A stretch of 64,000 nucleotides of DNA from Balaenoptera acutorostrata (lineage: Eukaryota > Chordata > Mammalia > Artiodactyla > Balaenopteridae): contig NC_080070.1 of the NCBI RefSeq assembly GCF_949987535.1, positions 9,730,016-9,794,015 on the forward strand, in the 5' to 3' direction. Positions 35,540 to 47,671 of the stretch are shown here, one piece after another (the first letter of the stretch is position 1; each line of letters starts with the position of its first letter). The translations under genes were made by a program, and so were the position numbers. A model generated the notes under the pieces. It did no database searches, was not told the origin of the DNA, and saw only the letters and a list, made by a program, of their open reading frames with translations.

Positions 35540-36130
35540 TTAAAAAAACTGTTATTGTGGTAACATTGGTTCATAACATTATATGAACTTATAACATTAT
35601 GTAAGTTTAATGTGTACATTATATTTTGACTTTTGTATACACTGCAGTGCGCTGACCACCAAAAATTTATTTTCCATCTGTCACCGTACAGTTGACCCCC
35701 TTTACCTATTTCACCCCTCCCCCTCGGGTAACCACTACTCTGTTCTCTGTATCTAAGTGTTTGTTTTTGTTCGGTTTGTTCATTTATTTTGTTTTTTTGT
35801 GCTCTTGTTTGTTTGCTTTTTTATATTCCACGTATGAATGAAATCACACAGTGTTTGTCTTTTTCTGTCTGAAATTTCATTTAGCACAATACCCTCAAAG
35901 TCCATCCATGTTGTCAAAAATGGCAAGATTTCATGTTTTTTATGGCTGAGTGGCATTTCACTCTGTGTGTGTGTATGTGTGTGTGTGTATGCATAGGGGT
36001 GTGTGTGTGTGTGTGTGTGTGTGTGTACACCACATCTTCTTTATCCATTCGTCTGTTGGTGGGCGCTTAGGTTGTGTCCATATCTTGGTGATTATCAGTA
36101 GCGCTTTGATGAACATGGGGTGCATGGATC
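35540..36130 (-). mobile_element. L1 3' end (old), with internal GT expansion
   Basis: Antisense L1 3' UTR and ORF2 end: 'ctctgttctctgtatctaag' (35738-35757), 'tttagcacaataccctcaaa' (35880-35899), 'tccatccatgttgtcaaaaa', 'acatcttctttatccattcg' (36032-36051) and 'tttgatgaacatggggtgca' (36105-36124). The site usually occupied by a short TA-rich run is replaced by long GT repeats. No TSD found. Confidence 0.87.
35964..36026. repeat. Interrupted (GT)n inside an L1
   Basis: Two GT runs, 35964-35989 and 35999-36026, split by gcatagggg. They sit inside the antisense L1. Confidence 0.93.
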
Positions 36131-36590
36131 TCTTCTCTCTGTCCTTTCTCACCTCTGTCATCTCAGTCAAGATGGTGAAAGGGGTTAACAAGGTTACTTT
36201 TGATTTGGAAGAAAAAAATATCTTTCAGGTTACAGATTGCTCAAAAATGTCTTACCAATTAACTGCATTAATTCCTGTTTTGAAGCTCCAAATACTTGTC
36301 TTTGGCTTTCAATGTAGAGGTTTGCTGTTTCATTATTTCAAGTCCATTTATGGGTGAGGCACCAGTGTGCACACTGAACATTCACACACAAATTATAAAA
36401 ACTTTAAAAATACTTGTAAATGGACCAATGAATAAAATAATAATCTTGTACTTTCCAAGGTAGAATAATTAAATATCATTTTTTCTTTAATATGTTTCTT
36501 ACTTATTGTTTGGGATTTAGTCTGCCTTGAGACTGACAGTATTTTCTTCTCACTTTTGTAAAAGCTTAGCTGGGAGTGGGGGACAGGTAG
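36131..36590. other. Unassigned sequence
   Basis: No transposon recognised. The 135-residue frame 35950-36357 starts in the GT run and is not a gene. Confidence 0.5.
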
Positions 36591-36596
36591 GGGGTC

Positions 36597-36997
36597 TGTA
36601 TTAGTTGGCTAGGGCTGCCATGACAAAATACCCCAGACTATGTGGCTTAAACAACAGAAATTTATTTTCTCAGAGTTCTGGAGGCCAGAAGTCCAAGATC
36701 AATGTGTCAGTCAGTTGGATTTCTTCTGAGATCTCTCTCCTTGGCTTGTAGCCTTCTTGCTGTGCCCTCACGTGGTCTTACATCTGTGCACACACATGCC
36801 TGGTATCTCTCTGTATGTCTAAGTTTCTCTTCTTATTAGGAAACCGGTCAGATTGGATTAGGACCCACCCTAATGGATTCATATTCACTCAATTACCTCT
36901 CCCAAGGGCCTCACTCCAAATACAGTCACATTTGGAGCTACCAGAGACTTTGGCTACAAGATAAGAATTTTGAGGGGACACAATTCAGCCTATAACA
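36597..36997 (-). mobile_element. Solo LTR, MLT1-like (ERVL-MaLR), nearly full length
   Basis: The plus strand reads 'tgtattagttggctagggct' at the left edge, then 'gtggcttaaacaacagaaat' (36641-36660), 'agttctggaggccagaagtc' (36674-36693), 'taggacccaccctaatggat' and 'gaggggacacaattcagcct' up to tataaca. This is the reverse complement of an MLT1-type LTR with TGT...ACA ends. The flanking pentamers gggtc (36592-36596) and gggtg (36998-37002) form an eroded 5-bp TSD. Confidence 0.87.
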
Positions 36998-37321
36998 GGG
37001 TGTTAGAGCGATTATTGTCTAAAAGTTTCTGTCTTACTTGTCTGCTCTTCCTGATCCATTTATATAAAATGCAGGCTTTAGTTGGGTATTCTTTTGTCCA
37101 CACTCACTGGCATTTCTGCTTTGCCAACTTCTTCACCACTGTGTTGTTCCTTGGGCCCCAAGATCCCTATCCTGTTCACCTTCATCTTCCACCTTTCAGA
37201 GCCTTCCTTCTACTCATTTCGTATATAATAACCAGGGTTGCAGTTGTACTTAGCAGGAAGAAGCTACTCCACCTCCCCACAATCAGGATTCTTCCCCTGG
37301 TTTTTGTTTTTGTTTTGTTTA
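36998..37321. other. Unassigned sequence
   Basis: Pyrimidine-rich. 'aaccagggttgcagttgtac' (37230-37249) is reminiscent of old LINE debris, but I cannot assign it. Confidence 0.4.
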
Positions 37322-37664
37322 TAAATTTATTTATTTTTGGTTGTGTTGGGTCTTCGTAGCTGCATGCAGGCTTTCTCTAGTTGCAGCGAGTGGGGGCTAC
37401 TCTTTGTTGCGGTGTGAGTGCATCTCATTGTTGCGTGTGACTTCTCTTGTTGCAGCGCACGGGCTCTAGGTGCATGACCTTCAGTAGTTGTGGCACGAGG
37501 GCTCAGTAGTTGTGGCTCGCGGGCTCCAGAGCGCAGGCTCAGTAGTTGTGGCGCACAGGCTTAGTTGCTCCGCGGCATGTGGGATCTTCCCGGACCAGGG
37601 ATCGAACCCGTGTCCCCTGAATTGGCAGGCCGATTCTTAACCCCTGCGCCACCAGGGGAGTCCC
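37322..37664 (-). mobile_element. CHR-type SINE, three-unit body (class B)
   Basis: The reverse complement runs from a TTTA tail, through 'ggttgtgttgggtcttcgta' (37339-37358) and three 'cagtagttgtggc' units (near 37482, 37505 and 37540), to the B-box region 'agggatcgaacccgtgtccc' (37598-37617) and the head. No confident TSD, which fits an older copy. Confidence 0.94.
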
Positions 37665-38822
37665 CTTACCCTTGTTTTATAAAAAACTTTCTAAGAAACA
37701 AATGATGATTAGAATCAGAAAAGAACTGCACTGAAATATAAGACAATAGAAAAAGTAAAGAGAACTATAGTCAAACATAGTAACTTAGTAAAGCTCTATT
37801 TTCCATAAGAATTTCAAATGTCAAAATCCCTACTTCTTTCTTCCACTATTACAGCCCCTATGCTTTACTTGAAGCAACATTAGTGACATTTAAAATAACT
37901 GATCTTCCATACGTTTGGCAAAACAAAGACGTGTACAAATGTTATGAGCCAGAGATCCTCAAGACAAAGAGAGATAACTCATATCCTAAGATTTTCAAAA
38001 TAAGTTCAATTTCCAAGTATAGAATTTGTTTCCCCTTTGCTCACTCCATCACTTGAAAATGAATCAATATGTTATGTGCCACTTTGCTCCAGTTTAACCT
38101 AACGATTTCAGGAACTGGCTTATTACTCATCTTAACAAATACTGTGTCAATTCACACCAAACAGACAAAGTGTACCTTACCCTCATGACACTAGGATGGC
38201 AACATTCTATAATAGAAAGTGACCTGAAATTTAGTCCTGTTTCACCACTAATTTGGTTCGTAGCTTTGGGTAATTCTTTTTTTCCCCCTCATACTTAAAA
38301 AATCAAGCAGCGATATCAAGCTACAAAAATATCGCTTATATTTTCACCCTTTTTACTAAACAGCTTCTAAAACTTTTTATATATATCTCATGTTTTTCAT
38401 ACATATCCCATGGTAAATGTACTTTTTAAAAAATATACTTATTGATCTTCTGCAAACATGTGTTTTGCTGTTATGACAATTTAGCAGAACTCATTTCTCC
38501 TGCTATGACACAGTTTCTAGGCCTGCCTCAGGACTGTTATACTGAACAAAATGCCAGGAAGGAGACAATATGAAGCAGATAATGAGAGCTATGAATGATT
38601 AAAGGAGATGTAGTAGCACCTCTCAGAGACAGCAAGAGGATAAAAAAAAAGTAGCAAGGCAGTGGGATCAGGCATAGGCGTCATGTGGTCCCCAAAGAGA
38701 AATATTGCAAGAGTTTAAGGGAAAAATCTGTGAGCACTGCATTCACCATGAAACTCAGCAAGATGAGGCTTAAGACCCTTCATTGCTCTGGCCTTGTAAA
38801 TGCTGGGAGTTCTAATATCTAT
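37665..38822. other. Unassigned sequence
   Basis: No gene or transposon recognised in 1.16 kb. Confidence 0.5.
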
Positions 38823-39280
38823 AGAAAGTTCTAGGTGAATTATGCTTTTTTCCAGATACCTGCACCCCAATCTTCATTGCAGCACTATTTACAAATAGCC
38901 AATACATGGAAGCAACCTAAATGTCCATTAACAGATGAATGGATAAAGAAGATGTGGTATATATATGCAATGGAATATTACTCAGCCATTAAAAAGAATG
39001 AAATAATGTCATTTTGCAGCAACATGGATGGACCTAGAGACTATCATACTAAGTGAAGTAAGCCAGACAGAGAAAGACAAATATCATATGGTATCATTTA
39101 TATGTGAAATCTAAAAAAAAAAAAAAAAAAAGATACAAATGAACTTAGATACAAAACAGAAATAGACTCACACACATAGAAAACAAAACAAACTTATGGT
39201 TACCAAAGGGGAAAGTGGGGAGGGATAATAAGAGTTTGGAATAAACATATACACACTACTTTATATAAAATAGATAACCA

Positions 39281-39406
39281 GACCTAAATGGGAAGGAAAT
39301 CAAAAAAAGAGGGGATATGTGTATATGTATAGCTGATTCATTTTGCCATACAGTAGAAACTAACACAACATTGTAAAGCAACTATACTCCAATAAAAATT
39401 AATTAA
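39281..39406 (+). mobile_element. L1 3' end nested in an L1
   Basis: A 126-bp L1 tail (gtatagctgattcattttgc, cagtagaaactaacacaaca, aagcaactatactccaataa) inserted into the 3' UTR of the surrounding L1. The host-derived target 'aaaatagataacca' occurs on both sides, at 39267-39280 and 39407-39420, a perfect 14-bp TSD. The inner copy is therefore younger than its host. Confidence 0.92.
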
Positions 39407-39498
39407 AAAATAGATAACCAACAAGGACCTACTGTATACATAGGGAACTATACTCAATATTCTATAATAACCTATAAGGGAAAAGAATCTGAAAAAGA

Positions 39499-39502
<4 letters not shown>

Positions 39503-39544
<42 letters not shown>
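39503..39544. repeat. (AT)21 microsatellite inside L1
   Basis: A pure 42-bp AT run at the point where related L1 3' UTRs in this window carry only short TA/TG stretches. Confidence 0.95.
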
Positions 39545-39547
<3 letters not shown>

Positions 39548-39944
39548 TCACTTTGCTGAACAACTGAAACTAACACAACACTGTAAATCAACTATACTTC
39601 AATTAAAAAAAAAAAAGAAAGTTCCAGGTGAAATGGAAAATCTATGGTTCAAAGAGTATTTCCACATAAACATTTCTGGTCAGTTACCTAGAAATCTCAG
39701 AAGCAAGGAAACTAAATCTCCAAGGCTCTATATATTTGTTCTGCTTACCTGTCTCATTCAAAATAAAAATATTTAATTTCATATCTGATTTCACATTTCC
39801 AATTTTGTATTCTTTATCTTAAAGCATAGAGTCCCCTTCCCAGGAACAACATCATATAAGCACCTAACATCTAACTCCCTGCAAATGGGAATCACAAACA
39901 TTCTGATGATATGTGGAAGTGTACATTAACTAAAAGTACCTGTG

Positions 39945-40241
39945 GGGCTTCCCTGGTGGCGCAGTGGTTAAGAATCCGCCTGCCAATGCAGGGGACACGG
40001 GTTCGAGCCCTGGTCCCGGAAGATTCCACATGCCACGGAGCAGCTGGGCCCGTGAGCCACAAGTACTGAGCCTGCGCGTCTGGAGCCTGTGCTCCGCAAC
40101 AAGAGAGGCCGTGATAGTGAGAGGCCCGCGCACCGCGATGAAGAGTGGCCCCCACTTGCCGCAACTGGAGAGAGCCCTCGCACAGAAACGAAGACCCAAC
40201 ACAGCCATAAATAAATAAATTTAAAAAATTAAAAAAAAAAA
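39945..40241 (+). mobile_element. CHR-type SINE, class A, with TSD
   Basis: Full-length copy from gggcttccctggtggcgcag to an (AAAT)n and A15 tail, with one 'gagccacaagtactgagcc' unit and 'cgcaccgcgatgaagagtgg'. The TSD aaaagtacctgtg (39932-39944) matches aaaagtacatgtg (40242-40254) with one mismatch. Confidence 0.97.
39957..40010 (+). promoter_or_regulatory. Internal pol III promoter (A and B boxes) of the SINE
   Basis: tggcgcagtgg (39957-39967) fits the tRNA A box, and ggttcgagccc (40000-40010) fits the B box, about 33 bases apart. These recruit TFIIIC in tRNA genes and tRNA-derived SINEs. This is the best-preserved pair in the window. Activity is not shown by sequence. Confidence 0.75.
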
Positions 40242-40254
40242 AAAAGTACATGTG

Positions 40255-40624
40255 AATGCTCGTGGGAACAAAAGGCCATGAAGAAGCTGAAGAGTTAGAT
40301 TACAGTGTTGGAAGGGAGACCAAAACAATGCAGAAACAAATAAAAAAGTATCCTTATTTTCTTCTACTAGATCTTCCTCCAGAAGGATGACAGAAACGGG
40401 CAAAAATGGAGTCATGAAAGAGACTCATTGCAGCTGCTCTGCAGACAGGGCTCCAGTGCAAAGAGCTCCTCAAGTAAAATCTAAAGCTGGGAGTCACCTT
40501 CTCACAGTGGAGGGCACAGAGGACAGCAGTGACCCTGCCAGACCCTGATTCTGATCCATGCCATAGCAAGGATCCCAAGGGGATTTTTTTTTTCACACTT
40601 GTATTTACAGGATTTCTGTAGCAT
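40255..40624. other. Unassigned sequence
   Basis: Nothing recognised in 370 bases. The minus frame of 80 residues (40354-40596) has no motif. Confidence 0.5.
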
Positions 40625-40760
40625 TTTTGTGATCAAATTTATTGAGGTATAATTTGCATATACTAAAATGTATCCATTTCAGGGTGCGGATAGATGAGTT
40701 CGGGAAACTGTATATACCCTCATAACCAACACCATAATCAAGCAATAGAACAGTAATGCC
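40625..40760 (-). mobile_element. Old L1 3' UTR fragment
   Basis: 'ttattgaggtataatttgca' (40639-40658), then 'tgagttcgggaaactgtata' (40695-40714) and 'caacaccataatcaagcaat' (40727-40746), resemble the antisense 3' UTR of L1M elements. Confidence 0.52.
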
Positions 40761-40849
40761 TTTTTGTTATAATTGGAACTCTCAAAATAGGGGTTTGATG
40801 GGAATTTCAGAGTAGGGTAGCCCAGAGTAGTCAGGGGAGGACTTCACAT

Positions 40850-41080
40850 CATTTAACAATGTTTTTCTGAGCACTTGCCCACTGCCAGACCTTTTGCAAG
40901 GTGCCCAGGATGCAAGATGACAATGAAATAATCCCTGACTTCAAGTTGCTCACAGCTGAGTGGGTGAAATAAATATGCAGACACCAAATGTACTACCAGT
41001 GATGGAAGAGGAGGCAGTCTGAGATGTGATCAGTGAGGTTTGGAACCTGTGTAACTTTTTGTCTGGATGGAAGGGATGCA
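40850..41080 (-). mobile_element. L2 LINE fragment
   Basis: 'tgagcacttgcccactgcca' (40868-40887), 'gcaaggtgcccaggatgcaa', 'gacaatgaaataatccctga' (40919-40938), then 'gctcacagctgagtgggtga' (40948-40967), match antisense L2 in order. Confidence 0.56.
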
Positions 41081-43253
41081 GGTAAGTGAGGATGCAAGCC
41101 GGCATGAACAGGGAAGTTATGAGAAACGATTAGTGCATGAGCAGGTCCACAAACATGCGTGAATGTCATTGTTCCAAATCATAAGAGAACACATGTCAAG
41201 TCCTTGGTGTGTGGGGGGCAGTGGAACACTATTCCCACTGAAATCCTCTCTTTACCACCCTTGCAGATGGGGAGTGGAAACAGTGACACTCAAGTCACAC
41301 GAGGATCTCTTAGAAAAGGCATGGTATCTATTGGTGTCAATAAACTATCTTTGACGGTTTTAGACACACAATACAGAATAAATGACACACACTGTTCACG
41401 TGCTTTTATTTTTCAAACTGTCAGTGGTTACATGTGCCCTGAGAGAGAAGGCGGAGGAACAAGCTATGGATAAATTTTAGTTCTATGAGATGCTCAAAAA
41501 TAATTCTTGATAACTGGGGCTTGATCAGAGGCTTCAGTGAGCCTCCTCCCGGACCTCCGGGCTTCCCTGTGCCTTCTGTCCGTCTACTTCCTTTTGTTGA
41601 TCTCTGGGTCCTAGACAGAATGAACTTTCTCTGTTGCGGCAGAGCCTGGCCAACTTCTCATCAAAATCATTGTATCTTCCTTCTGGGCATACACCTGGAC
41701 TATACTTCCTGGGCTACTCGGCAGTGAGGTATGACCTGTGAGTTTTAAGTCAGTGCATTTCTTCCAGGACTAGCCCATGAAATTTTTCCATGCATGATTC
41801 TCCATATTTTTTTCACCTGCCACAGACCTAGGAAAGATAAATATAGTGATCTGAGAATTCACTTTGAGGATGGCGTAGACATTGGGTGAAGTGATCTGGA
41901 GTCCTTGAATTATTGCTTTGAAAACAGTTACCACTCTGGAGTACCAGTTTTGTACGTGAACAAGAAATCACTTTCTATTATGCTTGAGTTCTGATACATT
42001 TAGGAGTTTACTTTTTAGTAGCAAGTTGACTTAAATAAAATACCTGCTATTTGATATTAATATTGTGATTGCTAAAGTATTCTCTGAGTGAATAAATAGG
42101 ATTTCAACTTTGAAGCCTGATTCTTCTATCACCTTATATAAGAAGGTGCGCTGTGGGAAATTAATATTCAGTAAGAAATATAATGTATATATATTGTCAA
42201 GAAGTAACATATTTAATCCATACAATTTTTTTTCTAGGGCATGAGAGATGAGGCACATGTTTCTACTCTGATATTTAATATGCTTTTGCAGAAACTGACA
42301 TCTATGAGCAATGAATTTTAGGTCAATAAAAATTATTTGAAAATGCAGAAGTAAATCACCACCATCCCCCTGATCATCCAACAACACTGGGAGGGAGCAT
42401 AGCCACACCCCCTTGACTCTAAAGAACTTTCAGGTTGTCATAACCTATTCTTTTAAATGAAGGACTTGACCTTGGTTCCTAATCACTCTGGGAGCCCTCC
42501 TGATCATTCTTCATTTACCCCTCACGGTGTATTTGGGCATGCATACATAAGATACCTCCTATGTGAGGGACATGTTTCAGAGCAGAAAATCAAACAAATC
42601 TAGTATCCTAAAACGTAAAACAGAGTAATCATTTCCATGTTTAGTGATATTTATTATTTGCGTCACAAATGAAACATGTTAGTAATAATTCTCAAATGAT
42701 GATTGTTACTAGATAATGAAAGCTTATATTCACAATTTACTTTCGCTCTTTCATGGATGCAGCTTTCCATGTGGAAATTTCTCTGAGATCTCTCGATAAT
42801 TCACGCTTGGAGATAATTGAATATACGGCACATTTTGAAGGGTAACTGCTGATTTCTGATTGAGTAGATAAATAAATTATTCAATGAAAAGAACAGTTGG
42901 CTCAAGGTCACTACAATGAAGGGCACACATTTCCAGATTCATTACTCCTCACAAAATATTCAAGACATTCTAATTAATTTAAATTTTCCTTTAGGCCATC
43001 GATTTCCTGATGTTTTCAATTCTGTTTTTCAGCAAATATCAGCAGTGTAAATACATGAGAGTTTTATGATTGTTTTCCCTCCCTATTTACTTCTTGAGTA
43101 AATACCTCTAAAATAAATTAAGTAATCCTAAACTAAAATTATGCATTTGGTTATAAGATTTAACACTTTGAGTCACTTTAGACCTTTAGTAATACAAGTA
43201 TTATTACATTTTTAGGAATGTAAATACCATACCACTTTATTTATTAGTGGGAT
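41081..43253. other. Unassigned sequence, 2.2 kb
   Basis: No gene or recognised transposon. Overlapping frames at 41159-41473 and a 125-residue minus frame at 42031-42408 carry no motif I know and show no splice or promoter context. 41520-41720 is locally GC-richer. Confidence 0.5.
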
Positions 43254-43306
43254 GTATGTGTGTGAATATGTGTGTGTGTGTGTGTGTATACACATATACA
43301 TATATA
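43254..43306. repeat. (GT)n/(TA)n compound microsatellite
   Basis: An interrupted GT run passes into tatacacatatacatatata. Confidence 0.9.
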
Positions 43307-43504
43307 GTAAACTATAACTGAGGAATAAAAAATTAGTTTATAATTTTGTCAACGAAAACCTTTTTAAAATATGTGATAACCTGTTTCCTGATTTAGTAAA
43401 CAAAGTTTTTTGAACATACTTTAACATTTTTCATAAAGATTAAAAGCATCCTCATGTAGATCATCATTATATTCTGCAAGATTATCATTATTAAATTCTG
43501 CATT

Positions 43505-44319
43505 GTCTGTTTGGCAGATTAAAGGTGGCTGCAAATGCTTTTGCAGTCCTTCCATCGGCAAGTAGAGTCTAACTCCTGTTCCTTGAAACTTGCTTCCCCA
43601 ACCGAATGAGGCAGTGATATGGAACACGAGAGGCCCTACAGCTCCTTGGGAGGCCTCTTAGAACGCCGGCTTGGAGGCAAGTCAGCCCCCATGGAGGAAG
43701 TACAAATACCCGGAAACCATTCTCTCACGAGAAACCCAAGCCACGTGGATGAGATGCCACATGGAGAGGAGAAGATCAAAGAACATCCAGGGCTTCCCTG
43801 GTGGCGCAGTGGTTGAGAATCTGCCTGCTAATGCAGGGGACACGGGTTCAGGCCCTGGTCCGGGAAGATCCCACATGCCGCAGAGCAACTAGGCCCGTGA
43901 GCCACAACTACTGAGCCTGCACGTCTGGAGCCTGTGCTCCGCAACAAGACAGGCTGCGACAGTGAGAGGCCCGCGCACCGCGATGAAGAGTAGCCCCCAC
44001 TTGCCACAACTGGAGAAAGCCCTCGCACAGAAACGAAGACCCAACACAGCCAAAAAAATAAATAAATAAATAAATAATAATTAAAGGTGCTAATAATTAA
44101 AAAAAAAAAAGAACGTCCAGCCCACCTGACCTGTCACTGATGAACCCCTCCTCCGGGGAATGGATCTTCCCATCCTACCTCAGCATGAATCAGGGGTGAA
44201 TAGCTCATATGAGCCCTTTCTGAATTTCTGATCCCCCCAAATCATTACCAAATTAATATTGTTGTTTTAAGACATTAAGTTGGGGGGACTTTGGTATACC
44301 ACAATAGACAACTAGAACA
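43505..44319 (+). mobile_element. MLT1-like LTR split by a SINE
   Basis: The left part reads 'ggcagtgatatggaacacga' (43609-43628) and 'agccacgtggatgagatgcc' (43739-43758). The right part, after the SINE, includes 'gttgttttaagacattaagt' (44261-44280) and ends at 'caatagacaactagaaca', the MLT1 terminal pattern. The insertion at 43791-44107 with its TSD separates the halves. The left boundary is diffuse. Confidence 0.7.
43791..44107 (+). mobile_element. CHR-type SINE, class A, nested in the LTR
   Basis: Full-length SINE from ggcttccctggtggcgcagt to an (AAAT)n tail plus A-rich end. One 'gagccacaactactgagcc' unit. The TSD aaagaacatccag (43778-43790) matches aaagaacgtccag (44108-44120) with one mismatch. 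The B box is altered (gttcaggccc instead of gttcgagccc). Confidence 0.96.
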
Positions 44320-44869
44320 CGATAAACAAATTCAAGGTGACTAGGATAAACTGAGCTTAATTAACTAGAGATCAGTAGACTCTAATCTGGGAGCTGTGGT
44401 GTTTCTATTCCTAACCCAAGAAAAGACAATTGAGTTTGGCATTTACAAAGTTTTTTTAGGAGGAGAGAAGGTCCTTCTTAAAATTTTCTGTTCCCTCTGA
44501 TGTTCAAAGCTGATTTCTGCTCACTCTGAGCTTGAGTCTATACTGTGAATGACAGAGGCAGCTAGAAATAGATCATGCTGCCGGATTAATGAAGTAAACC
44601 TGATAAAGGACAGAATGAGTTATGTGATACTTGGTTATTGAGTAACACCTTCTGATTATTGCTTATATCTTATAGACAGTTTGACCATATTTTAGACCTT
44701 GAAGCCATGAAATCGTGATACTATTTTTTTCTACAAACCACAGCACAATCATATTTGGGGTAACTGAAAAGAGACAATGAGGATCTACTATCCTGGGTCT
44801 ATAGTGTATTACTCGTACATGGTCACTAATTGGTAAATTACAAAGTTGATGCTGCATTTAACATTCTTC
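44320..44869. other. Unassigned sequence
   Basis: Nothing recognised in 550 bases. Confidence 0.5.
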
Positions 44870-45240
44870 CTCACTTTGGGCACCACGACCCTCATCCACG
44901 CCACCTTGTTACCTTTACTGGCTTTTCCTCCAGTAGCTGAAGATGCTCTAGCCTCAGGATCTTTGCTCTCGATATTCTTTTAAAATGGAAATTTCACTGA
45001 CCCGACACCATGTATGGCTTGTTCCTCACTTCACTGGGGTTATTTATAAAATCAGAGAGGGTTTCCTGGAGCCCTCTACATAAAATAATACTTCTCATCC
45101 TCCTCAATACTCCTCATTACTTGTATCTTACGTTATTTTTCTATATTCCACTTATCCCCATATGACATATTTTAATTTTTATACTCTCATTTGATTATCT
45201 GCTCTATGAGCAAAAAGTTTGCATTATATCCATCCATTCA
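44870..45240 (+). mobile_element. L2 LINE 3' region
   Basis: 'ctagcctcaggatctttgct' (44950-44969), 'gagagggtttcctggagccc' (45055-45074), 'ttttctatattccacttatc' (45137-45156), then 'gattatctgctctatgagca' (45193-45212), follow the order of the L2 3' end. Diverged, with small deletions. Confidence 0.7.
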
Positions 45241-45251
45241 ACTATTCCCCT

Positions 45252-45270
45252 CACACACACACACACACAC
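45252..45270. repeat. (CA)n microsatellite
   Basis: Short pure CA run directly after the L2 remnant. Confidence 0.92.
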
Positions 45271-47671
45271 AAAATGATACAGGAACTCTGCAATATTTCC
45301 AGAATCTTGAACAGTGCTTCTTTGGAACATGATGGGTTGAAGTTCATGTAAAAAGTGGTTTGTCAAGGAGGAAACAGCTGGACATTTTGGATGGCATAGC
45401 TAAGACCAAGAACATTACTTTAGTATTTATGCATACCCTATGGTTACTAGAGTCTGGAGCGAAAATCATCTTGTCTTTAATAGTTAGGACATCATTCTGT
45501 GATTCTTTCCAGCAATGGCTAATTTCCCAGCTCTCTTTACAACACCCTTTTAATATCCTGGATATCAGCGCAAAAGTCCTAGATCTCAGGTCCTGCCCAT
45601 TTATTGCACAAAATAAAGCTCTTAATCTTTTCACTTAAGGCAGGGCACACTTAATATTCTTTTTGTTTCTGTATCAAAAGTTCACTTTAGTTAAGAGGCC
45701 ATTAATTCATTCGTTTTTATTACAATAACCACTGAGAATTATGCTCGTTTAAAATTATGCAACCATAAAAATTGACCTTCAAAATGCATTGAGCATTTAT
45801 AACCTTCTCATTTGTTGATAAGCAATGAAAATATGAATGGACTGCTTGCTAGATGAACCGTAAGTCATAGATGTGGGGTTTCTTAAAAATTTAATTTCAC
45901 TTGAAGTATCTCAGGTGTTATATTGTGTTGTAGTCGCAAAATTTTGCAGAATGAATAGGCCACTGTTTTCGAGTATTTATCAAAGTTTCATTGTTTTTGT
46001 GCGACCAGATACGCAATTGTTTTTATTATTTAAAAGGTGCCCTCTCCTATCTACCGGATGCTAATGTTTTCAAAATTTAGTGTTTAACCAACACAGTTGA
46101 TCCATCGTGTACAAAAAAGTATACAGCATATTGTTTATAGTACCCCTATTATTTGGCTAGCTCAGATTGCCCTTAAATCAAGATTTCGTGTAAACATGGC
46201 TCAAAGAAATGGAACCATAGAGAACCATAAATATTAAATGTCTTCTGTTTTCTCTAAATATCCTTGAAGAATTAAGTTTAAGGAATAAATGAAATTTCTC
46301 TCTTGCTCACTCCATCCCAGGGAGATTTTACTATCTATCTTATCATCATGTCACTTTTTAATGCTTTCAGTATAAAATAAATTGTTCTATTTTTATACTT
46401 TTTCCTAGGGGTGGAAAAGATACATCAAACTACTTTTATATATAGGATGGGAAATAATTGATTCTTCATACTTGGCATCTAAACACAAATGAAAGCAATG
46501 AAATATGACTGTCTTTCCATAAGAAAACTGGACGGGCCATCCAATGGGCAGCATGTCACCCAACAGGCCTATTTTTTACACTTGGTTAACACATCTTGGA
46601 TCAAGATGGTTCAGTCACAAAGTGAAGAGCAAAATAGTTCTGTGAGTTGGATGCCAGCAGTACTGTCCACAGCTGTCACAAGTTCAATGTGAAAAGTTAT
46701 CACTCTAATCTATGGGGTTCTTCCTTTTTTGTGGCAGAGGTTTGATTTGTGCATATACCTCTCCCTGGGCTCTTTACTAGTCCCTTGCGGCTATGATGTG
46801 TTCATCAACATATATAAAATTGTAAATGGGATAATAAATTCCGTAATCCCTCAATTTAGAATAGTACCAAGAGGCACATTGCAGTTTTGTCCTACATGGA
46901 TTGAGGGCTCCTTGAATAAATTTGCTATCAGCAAATGACACCCACTCTCAAGCAACTGATTCATCACAGCTCTGACAAGAAGTAAAGACTCAGGAGCTTC
47001 AGGGAGGAGATGTGCAAGGTAGGTTTCAGGTCTTTGAAAGGGACTGTGTTCATTCTCTTTGAGGACTTTGAGAAAACAAACAGAAATCATAGGTTGTTGA
47101 CTTTCTGAGTCATGTATGTGCAGGTGTGTGAAAAATTAATGCAAGTGTCCTTCACCGGCCTCAATACAAATATCTGTTTTTCCCTCTTCATTATGAGTTG
47201 TGTGTGTGTATGTGTGATCTTCAGTAAAATGAGGATTTTGAGAATGATAACAGCGAGAGTATTTGTTAAATATGTCCTGTCTGAGCATATTGTGGAACAC
47301 TTAATAATTACATATCATTGTAGACAGAATCATTCACTTAGATCTTAATACTATTTTGCCAAAATACAACCTCCAGAAGTGAAACAACATTAATTGAAAA
47401 GTGTGTCAAGATTTCCCAGTCTGAACAATTCTTTTGGAAATTGGTAAAGTCTATGGCCAGAGGAATACCTAGACAAATCTAAATAAATATGTCTAATATT
47501 TTCATATCAAGTTGTATTTAGACTGGGCATTAATTATTGTTACCTGAACTGTGTTCACATGATCTGTCTTGGGGACCCAATATTAATAACTTTAGAGATT
47601 TTTATTTAAATTGTATCAGGCAGGGGAAGTAGGAAGGAGGGAAGATAGGAGGAAATAAAGAAATGAGGAAC
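45271..47671. other. Unassigned sequence, 2.4 kb
   Basis: No gene or transposon recognised. Opposed frames at 45344-45638 (96 and 92 residues) shadow each other, with no motif. A purine-rich stretch lies at 47618-47670. Confidence 0.5.

Larger units (their letters stand above)
38840..39615 (+). mobile_element. L1 3' end hosting a second L1
   Basis: Sense L1: 'cttcattgcagcactattta' (38872-38891), 'aacctaaatgtccattaaca', 'aagaagatgtggtatatata', 'agcaacatggatggacctag' and 'gtaaatcaactatacttcaa' near the end. The TSD agaaagttctaggtgaa (38823-38839) matches agaaagttccaggtgaa (39616-39632) with one mismatch. The element is split at 39280 by another L1 and resumes at 39421 with 'acaaggacctactgtataca'. 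Adding the two parts gives about 636 bp of host element plus one duplicated TSD. Confidence 0.95.

Noticed and set aside
35950..36357. 135-residue frame, the longest in the window
   Set aside because: It begins in a GT microsatellite inside an antisense L1 and runs through L1 sequence on the wrong strand.
42031..42408. 125-residue minus-strand frame
   Set aside because: No motif I know, AT-rich composition, and no splice or promoter context. Chance is sufficient.
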